Positions 16,581-25,970 of a stretch of 64,000 bases of DNA are shown piece after piece. Position 1 is the first letter of the stretch. Each line of letters begins with the position of its first letter. A program made the position numbers and the translations under genes. The stretch covers positions 124,001 through 188,000 of the forward strand of contig NZ_JAMBOT010000001.1 in NCBI RefSeq assembly GCF_023715725.1. The letters run 5' to 3'. The notes under the pieces were generated by a model, which did no database searches, was not told the DNA's origin, and saw nothing but the letters and a program-made list of their open reading frames with translations. This DNA comes from Paenibacillus pasadenensis. GTDB taxonomy: Bacteria > Bacillota > Bacilli > Paenibacillales > Paenibacillaceae.

Positions 16581-18023
16581 ATGGACCTCATCTTAGGCTC
16601 CATTCATTGGCTCTATCTATTTTTCATCGCCGTCATTATTCTCATGCTCACGCTGCGGCGCGACACAACGATTGCCTGCCTCATCGGCATTGGCGCAATC
16701 GGCTTTGCTGCCTCCGGATCGGTCAGCGGAGCGGTTGGCGGGCTGTTTAACAGCTTGATCTTTGCCATAAAAGAGCTGTCGAGCACCATTCTGATCATCT
16801 CGATCATCGTTGCCATGAGCCGGTTGCTCGTCGAGACAGGCATCAACGAGATTATGATTCGCCCGTTTGCCTCTCTGCTGCGCACTCCGGCAATGGCTTT
16901 CTGGGGCATCGGGCTGATCATGATGACGGTCAGCTTCTTTTTCTGGCCTTCGCCAGCGGTCGCGCTGATCGGAGCCGTGCTGCTGCCCGTTGCGATACGG
17001 GTCGGGCTGCCCGCGCTTGGCGCCGCCATGGCGATGAACCTGTTCGGCCACGGCATTGCTCTTTCCGGCGACTATATTATTCAAGGCGCTCCAAAGCTGA
17101 CCGCAGACGCGGCCGGACTAGGCGTCGCTCAGGTCATGGCGGCGAGCGTACCGCTGTTGATCGTTATGGGAGCGGTTACGACAATCGCGGCCTACTGGTT
17201 CATGCGCAGGGACATTGCCGCGGGCACCTGGCGCGACGGCCTCTTGCAGCCGGGCGGAAATTCCTTGTTTGGAGGCGGAGTGTACGGCACAGACAGCGCT
17301 TCGGCCAAGGAGGATGTTAAGGTTTCCAGCGGGCTAAGTATTGGCGTAAAACGGACCGTTGCGGTAATGATCCCGCTGTTGTTTGCAGCCGATGTGGCAG
17401 TTATGTTCAGCCTGAAGCTGCAGGGCGGAGACGCAACCGCGCTAATCGGCGGAACAGCGGCCCTGATTGTTGCCGCGCTCTCGATATTGGCGCACCGCAG
17501 CCGCGGTTTGGAGCGCTCTACCTCCTATTTGGTCGAAGGGTTTACGTTTGGCTTTAAAGTGTTCGGGCCGGTTATCCCCATCGCCGCCTTTTTCTATCTG
17601 GGCGATTCCGCGCTGCCCGCTCTGTTCGGCGAAGCCGCGCTGCCGGCTGGCTCGCATGGCATTGTGAACGATCTCGGCACGGCGCTCGCCCATTCCGTGC
17701 CCGTGAATGGAGCGGTAGCGGCCGCTACTCTGACCACGGTCGGAGCCATTACCGGACTCGACGGCTCGGGCTTCTCCGGCATTTCGTTGGCCGGATCGGT
17801 GGCCAATCTGTTTGGAACTGCGCTCGGCAGCGGCACCGATGTGCTGACGGCTCTCGGGCAAATCGCGGCTATCTGGGTCGGCGGCGGCACCTTGATTCCG
17901 TGGGCGCTCATCCCGGCCGCAGCGATCTGCGGCGTCAGTCCGTTTGAGCTGGCGCGGCGGAATTTAAAGCCGGTTGTAATCGGCCTCGTTGTGACGACGG
18001 TCGTTGCGGTATTTTTACTCTAA
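16581..18023 (+). CDS. Multi-span permease, ion-transporter type
   Basis: A 480-residue integral membrane protein with roughly 11-12 hydrophobic segments and short polar loops; the largest loop is near residues 210-255. Motifs such as SFFFWPSPAVALIGAVLLPVAIRVGLPALGAAMAMNLFGHG and GLDGSGFSGISLAGSVANLFG are reminiscent of GntP/DcuC-like secondary transporters in the ion transporter superfamily. I cannot name the substrate. GAGAGGA lies 9 nt before the ATG. It follows helD by 96 nt in the same direction and ends at a strong hairpin. Confidence 0.75.
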   Translation: MDLILGSIHWLYLFFIAVIILMLTLRRDTTIACLIGIGAIGFAASGSVSGAVGGLFNSLIFAIKELSSTILIISIIVAMSRLLVETGINEIMIRPFASLLRTPAMAFWGIGLIMMTVSFFFWPSPAVALIGAVLLPVAIRVGLPALGAAMAMNLFGHGIALSGDYIIQGAPKLTADAAGLGVAQVMAASVPLLIVMGAVTTIAAYWFMRRDIAAGTWRDGLLQPGGNSLFGGGVYGTDSASAKEDVKVSSGLSIGVKRTVAVMIPLLFAADVAVMFSLKLQGGDATALIGGTAALIVAALSILAHRSRGLERSTSYLVEGFTFGFKVFGPVIPIAAFFYLGDSALPALFGEAALPAGSHGIVNDLGTALAHSVPVNGAVAAATLTTVGAITGLDGSGFSGISLAGSVANLFGTALGSGTDVLTALGQIAAIWVGGGTLIPWALIPAAAICGVSPFELARRNLKPVVIGLVVTTVVAVFLL

Positions 18024-18044
18024 TACTGCCCTGCCGACTCATTA

Positions 18045-18097
18045 AAAACAGCGTCAGTCATGGACGAGGATGTATAGTCCTAGATTGACGCTGTTTT
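18045..18097. terminator. Terminator between convergent permease and YdcF-like genes
   Basis: AAACAGCGTCA pairs with TGACGCTGTTT across a loop of about 30 nt; the right arm ends in TTTTAATATTT and the left is flanked by AAAAA, so it can serve both strands. Confidence 0.8.
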
Positions 18098-18671
18098 AAT
18101 ATTTAAACAGATATTTATAATAGGCTGGGAATTCTCGGATAATGGAGTAAATATCTCTAAATTCAAAGATTTTGGCATGTGCTGCATACACTTTTTGAAT
18201 ATCTGATTTTCTAAACGCTAATTTGGTTCTAGATACATGAAAATATTGAGTAATAATCATCGCTGAGTTTAAACCTAATTCATGCATCATTTTGCTTGCG
18301 TTTTGGGCGGTCCTATATGAGTTGTACCCGTTGTTATCCTCTTTGATATTTTGTTCCGGTATCCCTTTAGCTAATAAGTAAGATTTCATAACCTTTGCCT
18401 CATCAAAACCTTCCTTGCCAATCCCTCCGCTTACAATGATAAGGGCAAAATAGCCCTTCACATACAGCTCTACGGTTCTGTCTAATCTTGCTTTTAACCG
18501 CTCCGAGGGCTGCCCGTCATCTTCGACTTTATTTCCTAATACTACTGCTGCATCGACAGGCTTCAGTTCATCATTCAACCCGTCTATTAGGATGAAAGTA
18601 GTGTGAACGATAAACCAACTGAAAAGAATGCCTACAATGATTAAAGATCGTTTAACCCAAACATAATTCAT
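18096..18671 (-). CDS. YdcF/SanA/ElyC-family (DUF218) membrane-anchored protein
   Basis: 191 residues with one N-terminal membrane helix (about residues 8-28) and a DUF218 domain. The domain shows DAAVVLGNKVEDDGQPSERL near residue 40, LIIVSGG near 78 and a closing HVSRTKLAFRK. Relatives (SanA, ElyC, YdcF) act in envelope integrity and lipid-carrier metabolism, though the reaction is not settled. It lies 44 nt downstream of the extra sliding-clamp gene, same strand. Base composition is more AT-rich than the flanking core genes. Confidence 0.85.
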   Translation of the reverse strand: MNYVWVKRSLIIVGILFSWFIVHTTFILIDGLNDELKPVDAAVVLGNKVEDDGQPSERLKARLDRTVELYVKGYFALIIVSGGIGKEGFDEAKVMKSYLLAKGIPEQNIKEDNNGYNSYRTAQNASKMMHELGLNSAMIITQYFHVSRTKLAFRKSDIQKVYAAHAKIFEFRDIYSIIREFPAYYKYLFKY

Positions 18672-18715
18672 GTTCTCACCTGCACTCTCTCCGATTTATC
18701 CTAAGTTAGCTACCA

Positions 18716-19855
18716 CTAATCCGCCGTAATCACAGGAGTAATTAAAAACAAAGCAGTCGACAAATCATCAACGGGCTGAATAATAATCGGACTTTTCTTG
18801 GAAGCATATTTTACTTTAATATAACTGCTGTCAATATTTCTAAGGATATCCATTAGGAATTTTGCATTAAGAGATAGGGTAAATTCTTCGCCATCCAGCT
18901 TTTCAATTGGAACTTCATCTTGAACATCGCCAATTTCGGATGTTTTGGATAGTAAGTCTAATTTTGTGGAGGTAGCCGTTAGTCTCATTATACTTTTGTC
19001 TGCTAAAACAACGGCACGTTCCACAGCATTCAATAAAAAAGATGTACTCATGGTTACTTCGGAAACACAAGATTTAGGAATAACATTTTTTACGGATGGA
19101 AAAGTCCCCTCGATTAAAGAAGAGTGAATTAGACTATGACTCGTTTTAAATCTAATTTGATTGCGGGAAATTTGAATTTCTGAAATTCCATCTTCACAAT
19201 CCATTATTTTCGATGCTTCATATAAATTTTTACTTGGAATAATTATGGTTGCGCATGCGTCAATTTCATTCTGTGCAATTGATACAGTCCGTGTTGCTAG
19301 TCGTATTCCGTCTGTAGCCGTTAAAATCATTGTCTCGTGATTACAGTTAAAACAAACCCCTGTTAAAATCGGCCGTGCCTCGGAAGTAGATGCTACTGCA
19401 GCAACTTGTTTTATGGATGATTTCAAAAGTGCGCTGTTTATCTCAAACTTTATTGTAGGCGGATGCTGCCCGTTAGAGACCTTTGGGAATTCATTTGAGT
19501 CCATGCCTCGTAATCGTATTAGTGAATGATCGGCTATTATCGTGAGAACCAAATGCTCTTTTAGTTCAAGTGAGATTATTTCCCCTTGAGATTTGCGAAT
19601 AACCTCATGAAAATACCGTGCTGGAACAACGATACTGCCGATTTTACGAACGTTTAATTCACTGCCAAGGGGTATTTCGTGTTGAATGGTCATGCTGGAG
19701 TTGCTTGCCGTAAAGAGCAGTCCCTTCGAATTTGCCACTATTTGTATGCCTGTTAATATGGGGATTGGATTATGGACGGATACTGCCTTTAACACATGCT
19801 GCAAAGCTTCCATCAAGCTCTGTTTGGCTACATAGGCAAGCACTTGGTCACCCAA
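18716..19855 (-). CDS. Divergent second DNA polymerase III beta subunit (sliding clamp)
   Basis: A 379-residue full-length clamp with three similar domains. Recognisable DnaN elements are IPILTGIQIVANSKGLLFTASN near residue 31, RPILTGVCFNCNHETMILTATDGIRLATR near 160 and a C-terminal LFLITPVIT in place of the usual ILPVR-type ending. The beta clamp tethers polymerases and other proteins to DNA. Every Bacillales genome has its main dnaN beside dnaA, so this stand-alone, divergent copy is an accessory paralogue. The TTG start has only a weak AAAGAAAG site. It follows a ribbon-helix-helix gene by 6 nt and is AT-rich, which suggests acquisition with a mobile element (inference). Confidence 0.85.
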   Translation of the reverse strand: MGDQVLAYVAKQSLMEALQHVLKAVSVHNPIPILTGIQIVANSKGLLFTASNSSMTIQHEIPLGSELNVRKIGSIVVPARYFHEVIRKSQGEIISLELKEHLVLTIIADHSLIRLRGMDSNEFPKVSNGQHPPTIKFEINSALLKSSIKQVAAVASTSEARPILTGVCFNCNHETMILTATDGIRLATRTVSIAQNEIDACATIIIPSKNLYEASKIMDCEDGISEIQISRNQIRFKTSHSLIHSSLIEGTFPSVKNVIPKSCVSEVTMSTSFLLNAVERAVVLADKSIMRLTATSTKLDLLSKTSEIGDVQDEVPIEKLDGEEFTLSLNAKFLMDILRNIDSSYIKVKYASKKSPIIIQPVDDLSTALFLITPVITAD

Positions 19856-19861
19856 CTTTCT

Positions 19862-20089
19862 TTATGAATAATAGGATTCAATAATAGTTCGGAGCAATTC
19901 CGAACGGGATAGATTCTGCTCCAAACGTTGTTGTTCGACCTTTTCCCATAACTCCTCTGTTAAAGTCAATGACACTTTTTTGGTTATTCCGATATTTTTT
20001 CTTCCGGCTCCCTCCCGCGGCCCTCCTCTTGAAGACATAAAAGCAAGCTGTCCATCTTTATTTGAGACTCCAATTTTTATATCGCTCAT
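19862..20089 (-). CDS. Ribbon-helix-helix DNA-binding protein
   Basis: 75 residues. GGPREGAGRKN at residues 22-32 is a basic motif common in plasmid and phage regulators, followed by KKVSLTLTEELWEKVEQQRLEQNLSRSELLRTIIESYY, which has the beta-strand/helix/helix pattern of CopG/Arc repressors. It lies 6 nt upstream of the clamp paralogue and probably forms an operon with it, possibly as an autoregulator (inference). Confidence 0.8.
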   Translation of the reverse strand: MSDIKIGVSNKDGQLAFMSSRGGPREGAGRKNIGITKKVSLTLTEELWEKVEQQRLEQNLSRSELLRTIIESYYS

Positions 20090-20211
20090 TTTTATTACAC
20101 CCTCATTTGAATTTAGTAACCTTATTCATTTTGCATTAATTTTATTCTATCATAGGACTGAATCGCTTACAATATTTTGAATTACGGAAGCAAACTAATT
20201 GATTGACAAAA

Positions 20212-20252
20212 AAACTGACCGTGTGGAAACCCACAACAGTCAGTTTCTATTT
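20212..20252. terminator. Terminator downstream of grpB-family gene
   Basis: AAACTGAC-TGTGG with CCACA-GTCAGTTT forms a two-part stem with a small loop; A-rich on the left and T-rich on the right, so it may work both ways. It ends the leftward GrpB-family transcript. Confidence 0.75.
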
Positions 20253-20260
20253 ACATTTTT

Positions 20261-20779
20261 TCACTCAAAACGTTCATTTTGAGCTCGTCTAATTATTTCT
20301 TGAATAAACGGGTCCTTCTTCGCAGTGTATACGGAGCGATCTTCTGCATATAAAATGGCAAGTTTCTTTTTTAGATCAGCATATTGGATTACTAAATCAG
20401 GAAAATTCCGCAAATAATTACGAAACAATAGCTTGTTCTCCCACTCTTCACTTCCTTCTTCATAAATATGCAGGTGGTGCGTTCCTTTTCTCCATTCCCC
20501 TTTTCTAAAAAATCTGCGAGCAGGGAAATCTTCTTTGGGAACATATTCGTAATCAAAAGATTGCAAAGGTACTATAAAAGCATCTGCTTCTGTTAAGTTC
20601 TTAACTGCGAGAGCAATATCGATGATTGGTTTAGCGGCTAATCCTTGTACAGAGGTACTGCCGATATGCTCAATTGCTACAGCCTTATTGCCTAAAATTT
20701 CTTGTAATATTGCCCTTTCTAACTCGAACTGAACAGCCCACTGGGGATCGTAGTCTACAAGTTTCACTTCAGGTGGCAA
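20261..20779 (-). CDS. GrpB-family (UPF0157) nucleotidyltransferase-fold protein
   Basis: 172 residues with the GrpB signature: VKLVDYDPQWAVQFELERAIL at the start, then AIEHIGSTSVQGLAAKPIIDIALAV near residues 35-58, and HHLHIYEEGSEEWENKLLFRNYLR near 120. The fold is nucleotidyltransferase-like, but no reaction is established; some members are fused to dephospho-CoA kinase. It follows the P-loop kinase gene by 17 nt, so the two are an operon. Confidence 0.9.
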   Translation of the reverse strand: MPPEVKLVDYDPQWAVQFELERAILQEILGNKAVAIEHIGSTSVQGLAAKPIIDIALAVKNLTEADAFIVPLQSFDYEYVPKEDFPARRFFRKGEWRKGTHHLHIYEEGSEEWENKLLFRNYLRNFPDLVIQYADLKKKLAILYAEDRSVYTAKKDPFIQEIIRRAQNERFE

Positions 20780-20796
20780 GCGCTCTCCCTCATTTC

Positions 20797-21309
20797 TTAA
20801 AACTTAACTTGGCCTGCATACCGTTGAACCCAGCCTTTAATTTGAAGGGCAACTTCCGCAACGTCAGTATGTGTCGTATCTACAATCGGCATAGGTGGTG
20901 TATAAGCTGTATCTGCATTTTCAACGAGCCAAGTTGCAAAATCTTTATGATCTTGGATCATTTCCTCGGACCAATCTCTTGCGCGTAGCCGAAGCTCTCT
21001 AGCTTCTTTGTCACAATGAAGATTTAGATAATACACATGCTCAAAACAATCATAATCCGCACATTTCTCTACATCCCAGGGCATGAACGTCCCGCATATA
21101 ATTGTCATTCTTCCGCTCCCAGCTATACCTCGAGCAACGCGCAGCCATATATTTCTCATCAGCTCCCAATCATGGCCAATAAAATCAACTACTTGATCAG
21201 GATCAAAAATATCAAATTCAGGCAGTATCTTTCTTAATTCGCCTATTACAAATGATTTTCCTGATCCGCTGGCGCCTGTAACGATAAATAACGGCATTTT
21301 CTTCTCCAC
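20797..21309 (-). CDS. P-loop nucleoside/nucleotide kinase-like protein
   Basis: 170 residues with Walker A GASGSGKS at residues 12-19, FDPDQVVDFIGHD, and an adenylate-kinase-like CGTFMPWDVEKC...LNLHCDKEARELRLRARDW lid-type region. The C-terminal half ends in VDTTHTDVAEVALQIKGWV, common in small-molecule kinases. Substrate not identifiable. GTG 21309 is preceded by GGGGGA at good spacing; an ATG 12 nt further in is an alternative. Confidence 0.75.
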   Translation of the reverse strand: MEKKMPLFIVTGASGSGKSFVIGELRKILPEFDIFDPDQVVDFIGHDWELMRNIWLRVARGIAGSGRMTIICGTFMPWDVEKCADYDCFEHVYYLNLHCDKEARELRLRARDWSEEMIQDHKDFATWLVENADTAYTPPMPIVDTTHTDVAEVALQIKGWVQRYAGQVKF

Positions 21310-21464
21310 TTATGTTTCCCCCTGTACCGGAATGACTCTCCAAGCTTATTTCCTATATTTTCAAACAAATTCACATTACGGTAAAGGGAGCAAACAGCTT
21401 AAGTTGAAAATGAAGCCAATTGTCGAGCCAGAAGGCGATAAATACAAAGAGGATTTAACAAGAA

Positions 21465-21509
21465 AAGCCCTGCCACTACCCAGCATAAGGCTGAGTAGTG
21501 GCAGGGCTT
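21465..21509 (-). terminator. Terminator of the SLH surface-protein gene
   Basis: A perfect 15-bp stem AAGCCCTGCCACTAC/GTAGTGGCAGGGCTT ends 7 nt beyond the leftward stop at 21516 and is followed in that direction by TTTTCTTG. Confidence 0.85.
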
Positions 21510-21515
21510 GAGAGT

Positions 21516-24500
21516 TTAAATGAGATCCGATTTTTGCAATAATCTCTGTATTATAGCTGCAACTTCCGCACGGGTGATGTAACCCTTGGGTGCAAGCAAA
21601 GCCCCGTTTCTTCCTAAAACAATACCAGCCCGAACATTAATCGCAACGCTGTTTTGAGCCCATGAAGCCACTCTCACCGCATCTGTAAACGGATTAAGCG
21701 CTGCTTCTGTCGATTGTTCAGGCAGCTTGTCCTTAAGCCCGGTTAAAGACATCGCTTTGGATAAAATAACCATGGCTTGCTCTCTCGTAATCTTCTCATT
21801 CGGACGGAATGTGCCGTCTTCAAAGCCGTTTATTAGCCCATAGGTATAGGCCGTGTTGGCCGCGCCGTTATACCAAGCGTACGATTTTACATCCGAGAAT
21901 GGCGCTGCGCTATTGTCCAGCTTCAGTCCTAATCCGCGAGTAATAATGGCTGCAAATTCGGCTCGGGTAATTTCCATGTTTGGACTGAACATGCCGTTCC
22001 CCGTTCCTTCAACGACCATCCGAGACCCCATGTTGTTTACCGCGTTTTTCGCCCAATGATTAGCCATATCGCTAAACTCAAGCGGATGCCATACGACCCC
22101 ATAAGTGCTGTTGGTCAAGCTGTTGATTTGGGCCACATATTTTCCATCAATCGTTGAAATTTTTGTTGGCACATGACGAACTGAACCATCCTTTTCAACT
22201 ACAACTCCTGTCGGAATCTTGCTTGGATCGACTCCATCCGGAATTGCAATTGTTCTTTCCACATAGGCGTCGAAATTCGATACTTCAACGATTTTATCTC
22301 CGTAAACAGATTTCACTTTAAAGTCTAAAGGCTGGGCGACGAGTGTAAGTTCGCCTTTTGCTGCAGCATGCTCTACAAGCTTTAATGTGTCCGCTGTTGG
22401 AACGGAAATTTCAATCTGAATTTTAATGTCTCGTAATGCTATAGCTGTCCCGATTTGCTTGGAAATAGCGCCGATATTAATTTGCCGCGCTGGAAGCGTG
22501 TACGTCGCATAGTCGGTTTTGAACTCAAGAACAGCTTCCTTATCTTCCATGTTTTTCACCATTTGACCGTTCAGCTCGCCAATGACGATATCGAATTTTT
22601 GGCTAATTGGAATCGTCACTACCGCGTGTTGGCCTTCCGCTGCGAGCCGCTCATCCAGCTTTTTCTGATCCACAACAACCGTTAATTCGGATTGTTCGTT
22701 TCGTTTTGAAATAATAGCGGTGCCCGCATTCTCGACTTTTCCGTTAACCAGAATATCCACACCTTTGTTCTCAGTTTTTGGCGTTGTTGGAGTAGAAGGC
22801 TGGGACGGATTATCGGGAGTATCTGGAGCTTCTGGAGTAATAGCGTTTGATTCTGCAGACGATACGCTTTTGCCTGTACCGTTAATCGCTTTTACCGTAA
22901 AGGTATATCTCGCTCCATTCGTCAAACCGGTAATGGTAATCGGACTGGCCCCTCCAGTTACAACCACAAACCCTGGTGAAACAGTCACTTCATACCCTGT
23001 AATCGCGCTTCCGCCGTTATCGATTGGAGCCGTGAACGTAACGAGTGCTTGGCCGTTACCTGCAATTGCCGTTACATTGATCGGAGCTCCTGGGATGGTT
23101 GCCGGGATTACGAATGCTTGATTGGATGCTTCGCTCAACCCGCCTGCATTTTCAGACTTTACAATAAAGTAATAAGGAGTTCCGTTGACCAATCTTTGTA
23201 CGCTGTAGGTAGAGGATGTGACGGTTGCAACCTCAACGGCGTCGTTGAAATTTGTATTTGTGGCCATGTAAATACGATAACGATCAGCGTCGGGTACCGC
23301 GTTCCAGCTGAGTGTAGCTTGACGATCTCCGCCGACAACCGCAAGATTCTGCGGATTTGCAGGAGCATTTTCCAGGTTCACGGCTTGTGACACTGTAAAC
23401 GATACAGGGGCCAGGTTATCTGCAGTTAAGATAACCGTTCCCGTATAGGTGCCTGCCGGCAAATCGTCCTTTACCTTAATGTCAAAACTTGTTGATGCGC
23501 TGCTAGTTAAAGTAGACTCCGGCTGTGTTATCACAAAATCGTTAACGTTTGCGCCGCTAAGCGCTGCCGACAGATTTTCCAGTTTTCCAGTGCCGCTGTT
23601 TATAACCGGAATCGTCCTGGTTTCTTGGCTGCCAGAATCGTATCCCCGCGTCAATGCCGTCAGAGTCTGATCCTCGATTGCAGCAATCGCATAAGTGGGC
23701 GCTTCCGTCACCGTGATTGTCGACGTTCCTTTTTTGCTGTTATCTACCGTCGACGTGGCTGTGATGATGTAATCTCCCGGCGCCGCGTCCGCCGCAACCG
23801 TTACCTTACCCGTGCTGTTCACCGTCACCTTATTATCAATGTCGCTGCTCGTCCAAGTGACCGTCTGCGCAGCTCCCCCTACTGCATCTACTGAAACAGC
23901 GAGCTGTTTGCTAGTTCCTTGCTCCACACTCGCGCTGCTTGGAGTCACAGTTACGCTGTTCACGGCTGGTGCATGCGTTACCGTGATTGTCGACGTTCCT
24001 TTTTTGCTGTTATCCACCGTCGACGTGGCTGTGATGGTGTAATCTCTGGGCTCCGCGTCCGCCGCGACCGTTACTTTTCCTGTGCTGTTCACCTTTACCT
24101 TGTTGCCAACGTCGCTGCTCGTCCAGGAGACCGTTGTTGCCGCTCCCCCTAACACGTCTACCGAAACAGCGAGTTGTTTACTGGAGCCTTGCTCCACACT
24201 CCCGCTGCTTGGAGTCACAGTTACGCTGTTCACGGCTGGTGCATGCGTTACCGTAATTGTCGACGTTCCTTTTTTGCTGGTATCCGCAGTGGACGTTGCC
24301 GTGATCGTATACTCTCCAAGCTCCGCGTCCGCCGCGACCGTTACTTTCCCTGCGCTGTTTACCGTTACTTTGTTTGCGATGTCGCTGCTCGTCCATGTAA
24401 CCGTCGTTGCTGCTCCTCCCACCGCGACTACTGAAGCGGAGAGCTGCCTGGTCCCTCCCTGCGCCACGCTGGCGCGAGCCGGGACGACACTTACGCTGTT

Positions 24501-25787
24501 CACAGCCGGCGGGGGAGGCGGCGTGTAGTTAGCCACCCTAACTTGCTCCGCTGTATTGTTCTTCTCCTGCCAAGCTACATATAAAACGTCGTTTACCACG
24601 GATACAGCAGGATAAATAGAGGTTTTCGTCGCATTCACATTCAAACCGTTCCAATTGGCTTCTGCACTCGTCCAAGTCGTACCATCGTACTTTTTCACAC
24701 GAATTTTAAAAAGTACTCCTGTATAATGTTCTTGCCACACTGCATACAAATTGTTGTCGACTACAGCTAATTTAACGTAGTTTGCTCGGAAAGCAGAACT
24801 CACGTTAATTCCGTACTGCCCTCCGCCGTCAATACTGGTCCATGTCGTGCCGTCATACTTCTTAACTCGAATCTGGTCGTCCGTACGGCCGATTGGCTCA
24901 TGCCACGCCACGTATAAGACATTGTCCAAAACGGCAACAGAAGGGTAAAGCGCGCTGCTTGAACTGACCATATTCAACCCAGTCGCACTGTTGTCCACGA
25001 ACGTCCAGCTATTCCCTCCGTCATACCTCTTCACTCGCAGTTGGTAATTGGATCCGGTAACTTCAGACCATACGATATATAAATGATTACCCAGTACGGC
25101 CATAACAGGAAAGCCTCCGCCTCCTGCATTTATTCCGTTTGCACCGCCGCCGTCAACGCTTGTCCACTCTGTACCATCATACTTTTTCACTCGAATTTGG
25201 CCTGCTTCCGACCATGTCGCGAACAATTCATTGTTATATACAGCCAGATTAGGGAAGGTAGCATCCTTTGTCGCATCTACATTTAATCCGCCCGAGCTTC
25301 CGCCTTCGGCGCTTGTCCAACTTATGCCATCGTACTTCTTGATTCGGATTTGATCATTATATGATAGATCGACTTCGGACCATGCGACATACAAAACATC
25401 GCCGAACGCGACCAGCGCAGGTCTTGTTCCCGCTTTGAGAGGATTCACATTTAATCCGTTTGGACCGTTTCCGTCGACGCTGATCCAGCTTGAGCCGTTA
25501 TACTTCTTGACTCGAATTTGACTGGGATGTGAGTTTGGCACGACCCTTTCCTGCCATACTGCATAAACCTCGCCTTTCCACGTGGCCATTACAGGCGATT
25601 CTGCGTAATTGGCGGGATTTACGTTGAGCCCGTTGGGTCCGCCGCCGTCTATTAATGTCCACCCGGAGGCCGCTGAAGCCGTACCGCCGCTTGTTAAAAT
25701 AGGCAATACTAAAAGAAACGCTAGTAAATAATGCACCATTTTTCGCATTCTATCTCTTTTTTTATTCCTGTTCATGGCTGGGATCAA
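21516..25787 (-). CDS. Large S-layer-homology surface protein with beta-propeller, Ig-like and fibronectin domains
   Basis: A 1423-residue exported protein. A signal peptide ends near TASAAS (residue 40). Seven repeats of about 55 residues follow, each with WTS.DGGG..GLNV, a YVAWxE strand and QIRVKKYDG, which fits a seven-bladed beta-propeller. Next come three bacterial Ig-like (BIG2) domains, an Ig-like spacer, two fibronectin III domains (PQNLAVVGGDRQATLSWNAV; APINVTAIAGNGQALVTF), a Pro/Thr linker, a beta-rich domain of about 240 residues, and three SLH repeats at the C-terminus. SLH domains hold proteins on pyruvylated cell-wall polymer. The start is TTG with AAGGAAG upstream. Probably an adhesin or polymer-binding protein (inference). 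Confidence 0.9.
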   Translation of the reverse strand: MIPAMNRNKKRDRMRKMVHYLLAFLLVLPILTSGGTASAASGWTLIDGGGPNGLNVNPANYAESPVMATWKGEVYAVWQERVVPNSHPSQIRVKKYNGSSWISVDGNGPNGLNVNPLKAGTRPALVAFGDVLYVAWSEVDLSYNDQIRIKKYDGISWTSAEGGSSGGLNVDATKDATFPNLAVYNNELFATWSEAGQIRVKKYDGTEWTSVDGGGANGINAGGGGFPVMAVLGNHLYIVWSEVTGSNYQLRVKRYDGGNSWTFVDNSATGLNMVSSSSALYPSVAVLDNVLYVAWHEPIGRTDDQIRVKKYDGTTWTSIDGGGQYGINVSSAFRANYVKLAVVDNNLYAVWQEHYTGVLFKIRVKKYDGTTWTSAEANWNGLNVNATKTSIYPAVSVVNDVLYVAWQEKNNTAEQVRVANYTPPPPPAVNSVSVVPARASVAQGGTRQLSASVVAVGGAATTVTWTSSDIANKVTVNSAGKVTVAADAELGEYTITATSTADTSKKGTSTITVTHAPAVNSVTVTPSSGSVEQGSSKQLAVSVDVLGGAATTVSWTSSDVGNKVKVNSTGKVTVAADAEPRDYTITATSTVDNSKKGTSTITVTHAPAVNSVTVTPSSASVEQGTSKQLAVSVDAVGGAAQTVTWTSSDIDNKVTVNSTGKVTVAADAAPGDYIITATSTVDNSKKGTSTITVTEAPTYAIAAIEDQTLTALTRGYDSGSQETRTIPVINSGTGKLENLSAALSGANVNDFVITQPESTLTSSASTSFDIKVKDDLPAGTYTGTVILTADNLAPVSFTVSQAVNLENAPANPQNLAVVGGDRQATLSWNAVPDADRYRIYMATNTNFNDAVEVATVTSSTYSVQRLVNGTPYYFIVKSENAGGLSEASNQAFVIPATIPGAPINVTAIAGNGQALVTFTAPIDNGGSAITGYEVTVSPGFVVVTGGASPITITGLTNGARYTFTVKAINGTGKSVSSAESNAITPEAPDTPDNPSQPSTPTTPKTENKGVDILVNGKVENAGTAIISKRNEQSELTVVVDQKKLDERLAAEGQHAVVTIPISQKFDIVIGELNGQMVKNMEDKEAVLEFKTDYATYTLPARQINIGAISKQIGTAIALRDIKIQIEISVPTADTLKLVEHAAAKGELTLVAQPLDFKVKSVYGDKIVEVSNFDAYVERTIAIPDGVDPSKIPTGVVVEKDGSVRHVPTKISTIDGKYVAQINSLTNSTYGVVWHPLEFSDMANHWAKNAVNNMGSRMVVEGTGNGMFSPNMEITRAEFAAIITRGLGLKLDNSAAPFSDVKSYAWYNGAANTAYTYGLINGFEDGTFRPNEKITREQAMVILSKAMSLTGLKDKLPEQSTEAALNPFTDAVRVASWAQNSVAINVRAGIVLGRNGALLAPKGYITRAEVAAIIQRLLQKSDLI
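23711..24520 (-). repeat. Three tandem 270-bp repeats coding Ig-like domains
   Basis: The segment around GATTGTCGACGTTCC recurs at about 23715, 23985 and 24255, an exact 270-bp (90-codon) period. Each unit codes for one BIG2 domain of the SLH surface protein. High DNA identity between units, especially the first two, suggests recent duplication or gene conversion. Confidence 0.8.
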
Positions 25788-25902
25788 CTTGCATCTTCCT
25801 TTCCTGATTGCAGACCTTCTTCAAGCATCCGTTTATTAAGCCATCTTATAAAATAGCACCTTAAAAAAACCTTAAAAATCGACAAATTCCTCCATATTAA
25901 AA

Positions 25903-25933
25903 TAGGCCCTCATCGGTTATCGATAAGGGCCTA
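25903..25933 (-). terminator. Terminator after the hybrid kinase gene
   Basis: TAGGCCCT-ATCG pairs with CGAT-AGGGCCTA; leftward it is followed by TTTTAATAT. It separates the two-component operon from the SLH gene downstream. Confidence 0.8.
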
Positions 25934-25970
25934 GAAATCTATTATTCAACGTAAGTCTAGCTGTTAGCTG

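Noticed and set aside
21310..21464. Short rightward frame starting KPIVEPEGDKYKEDL
   Set aside because: It runs into the terminator hairpin, has no ribosome binding site and is too short to assign.
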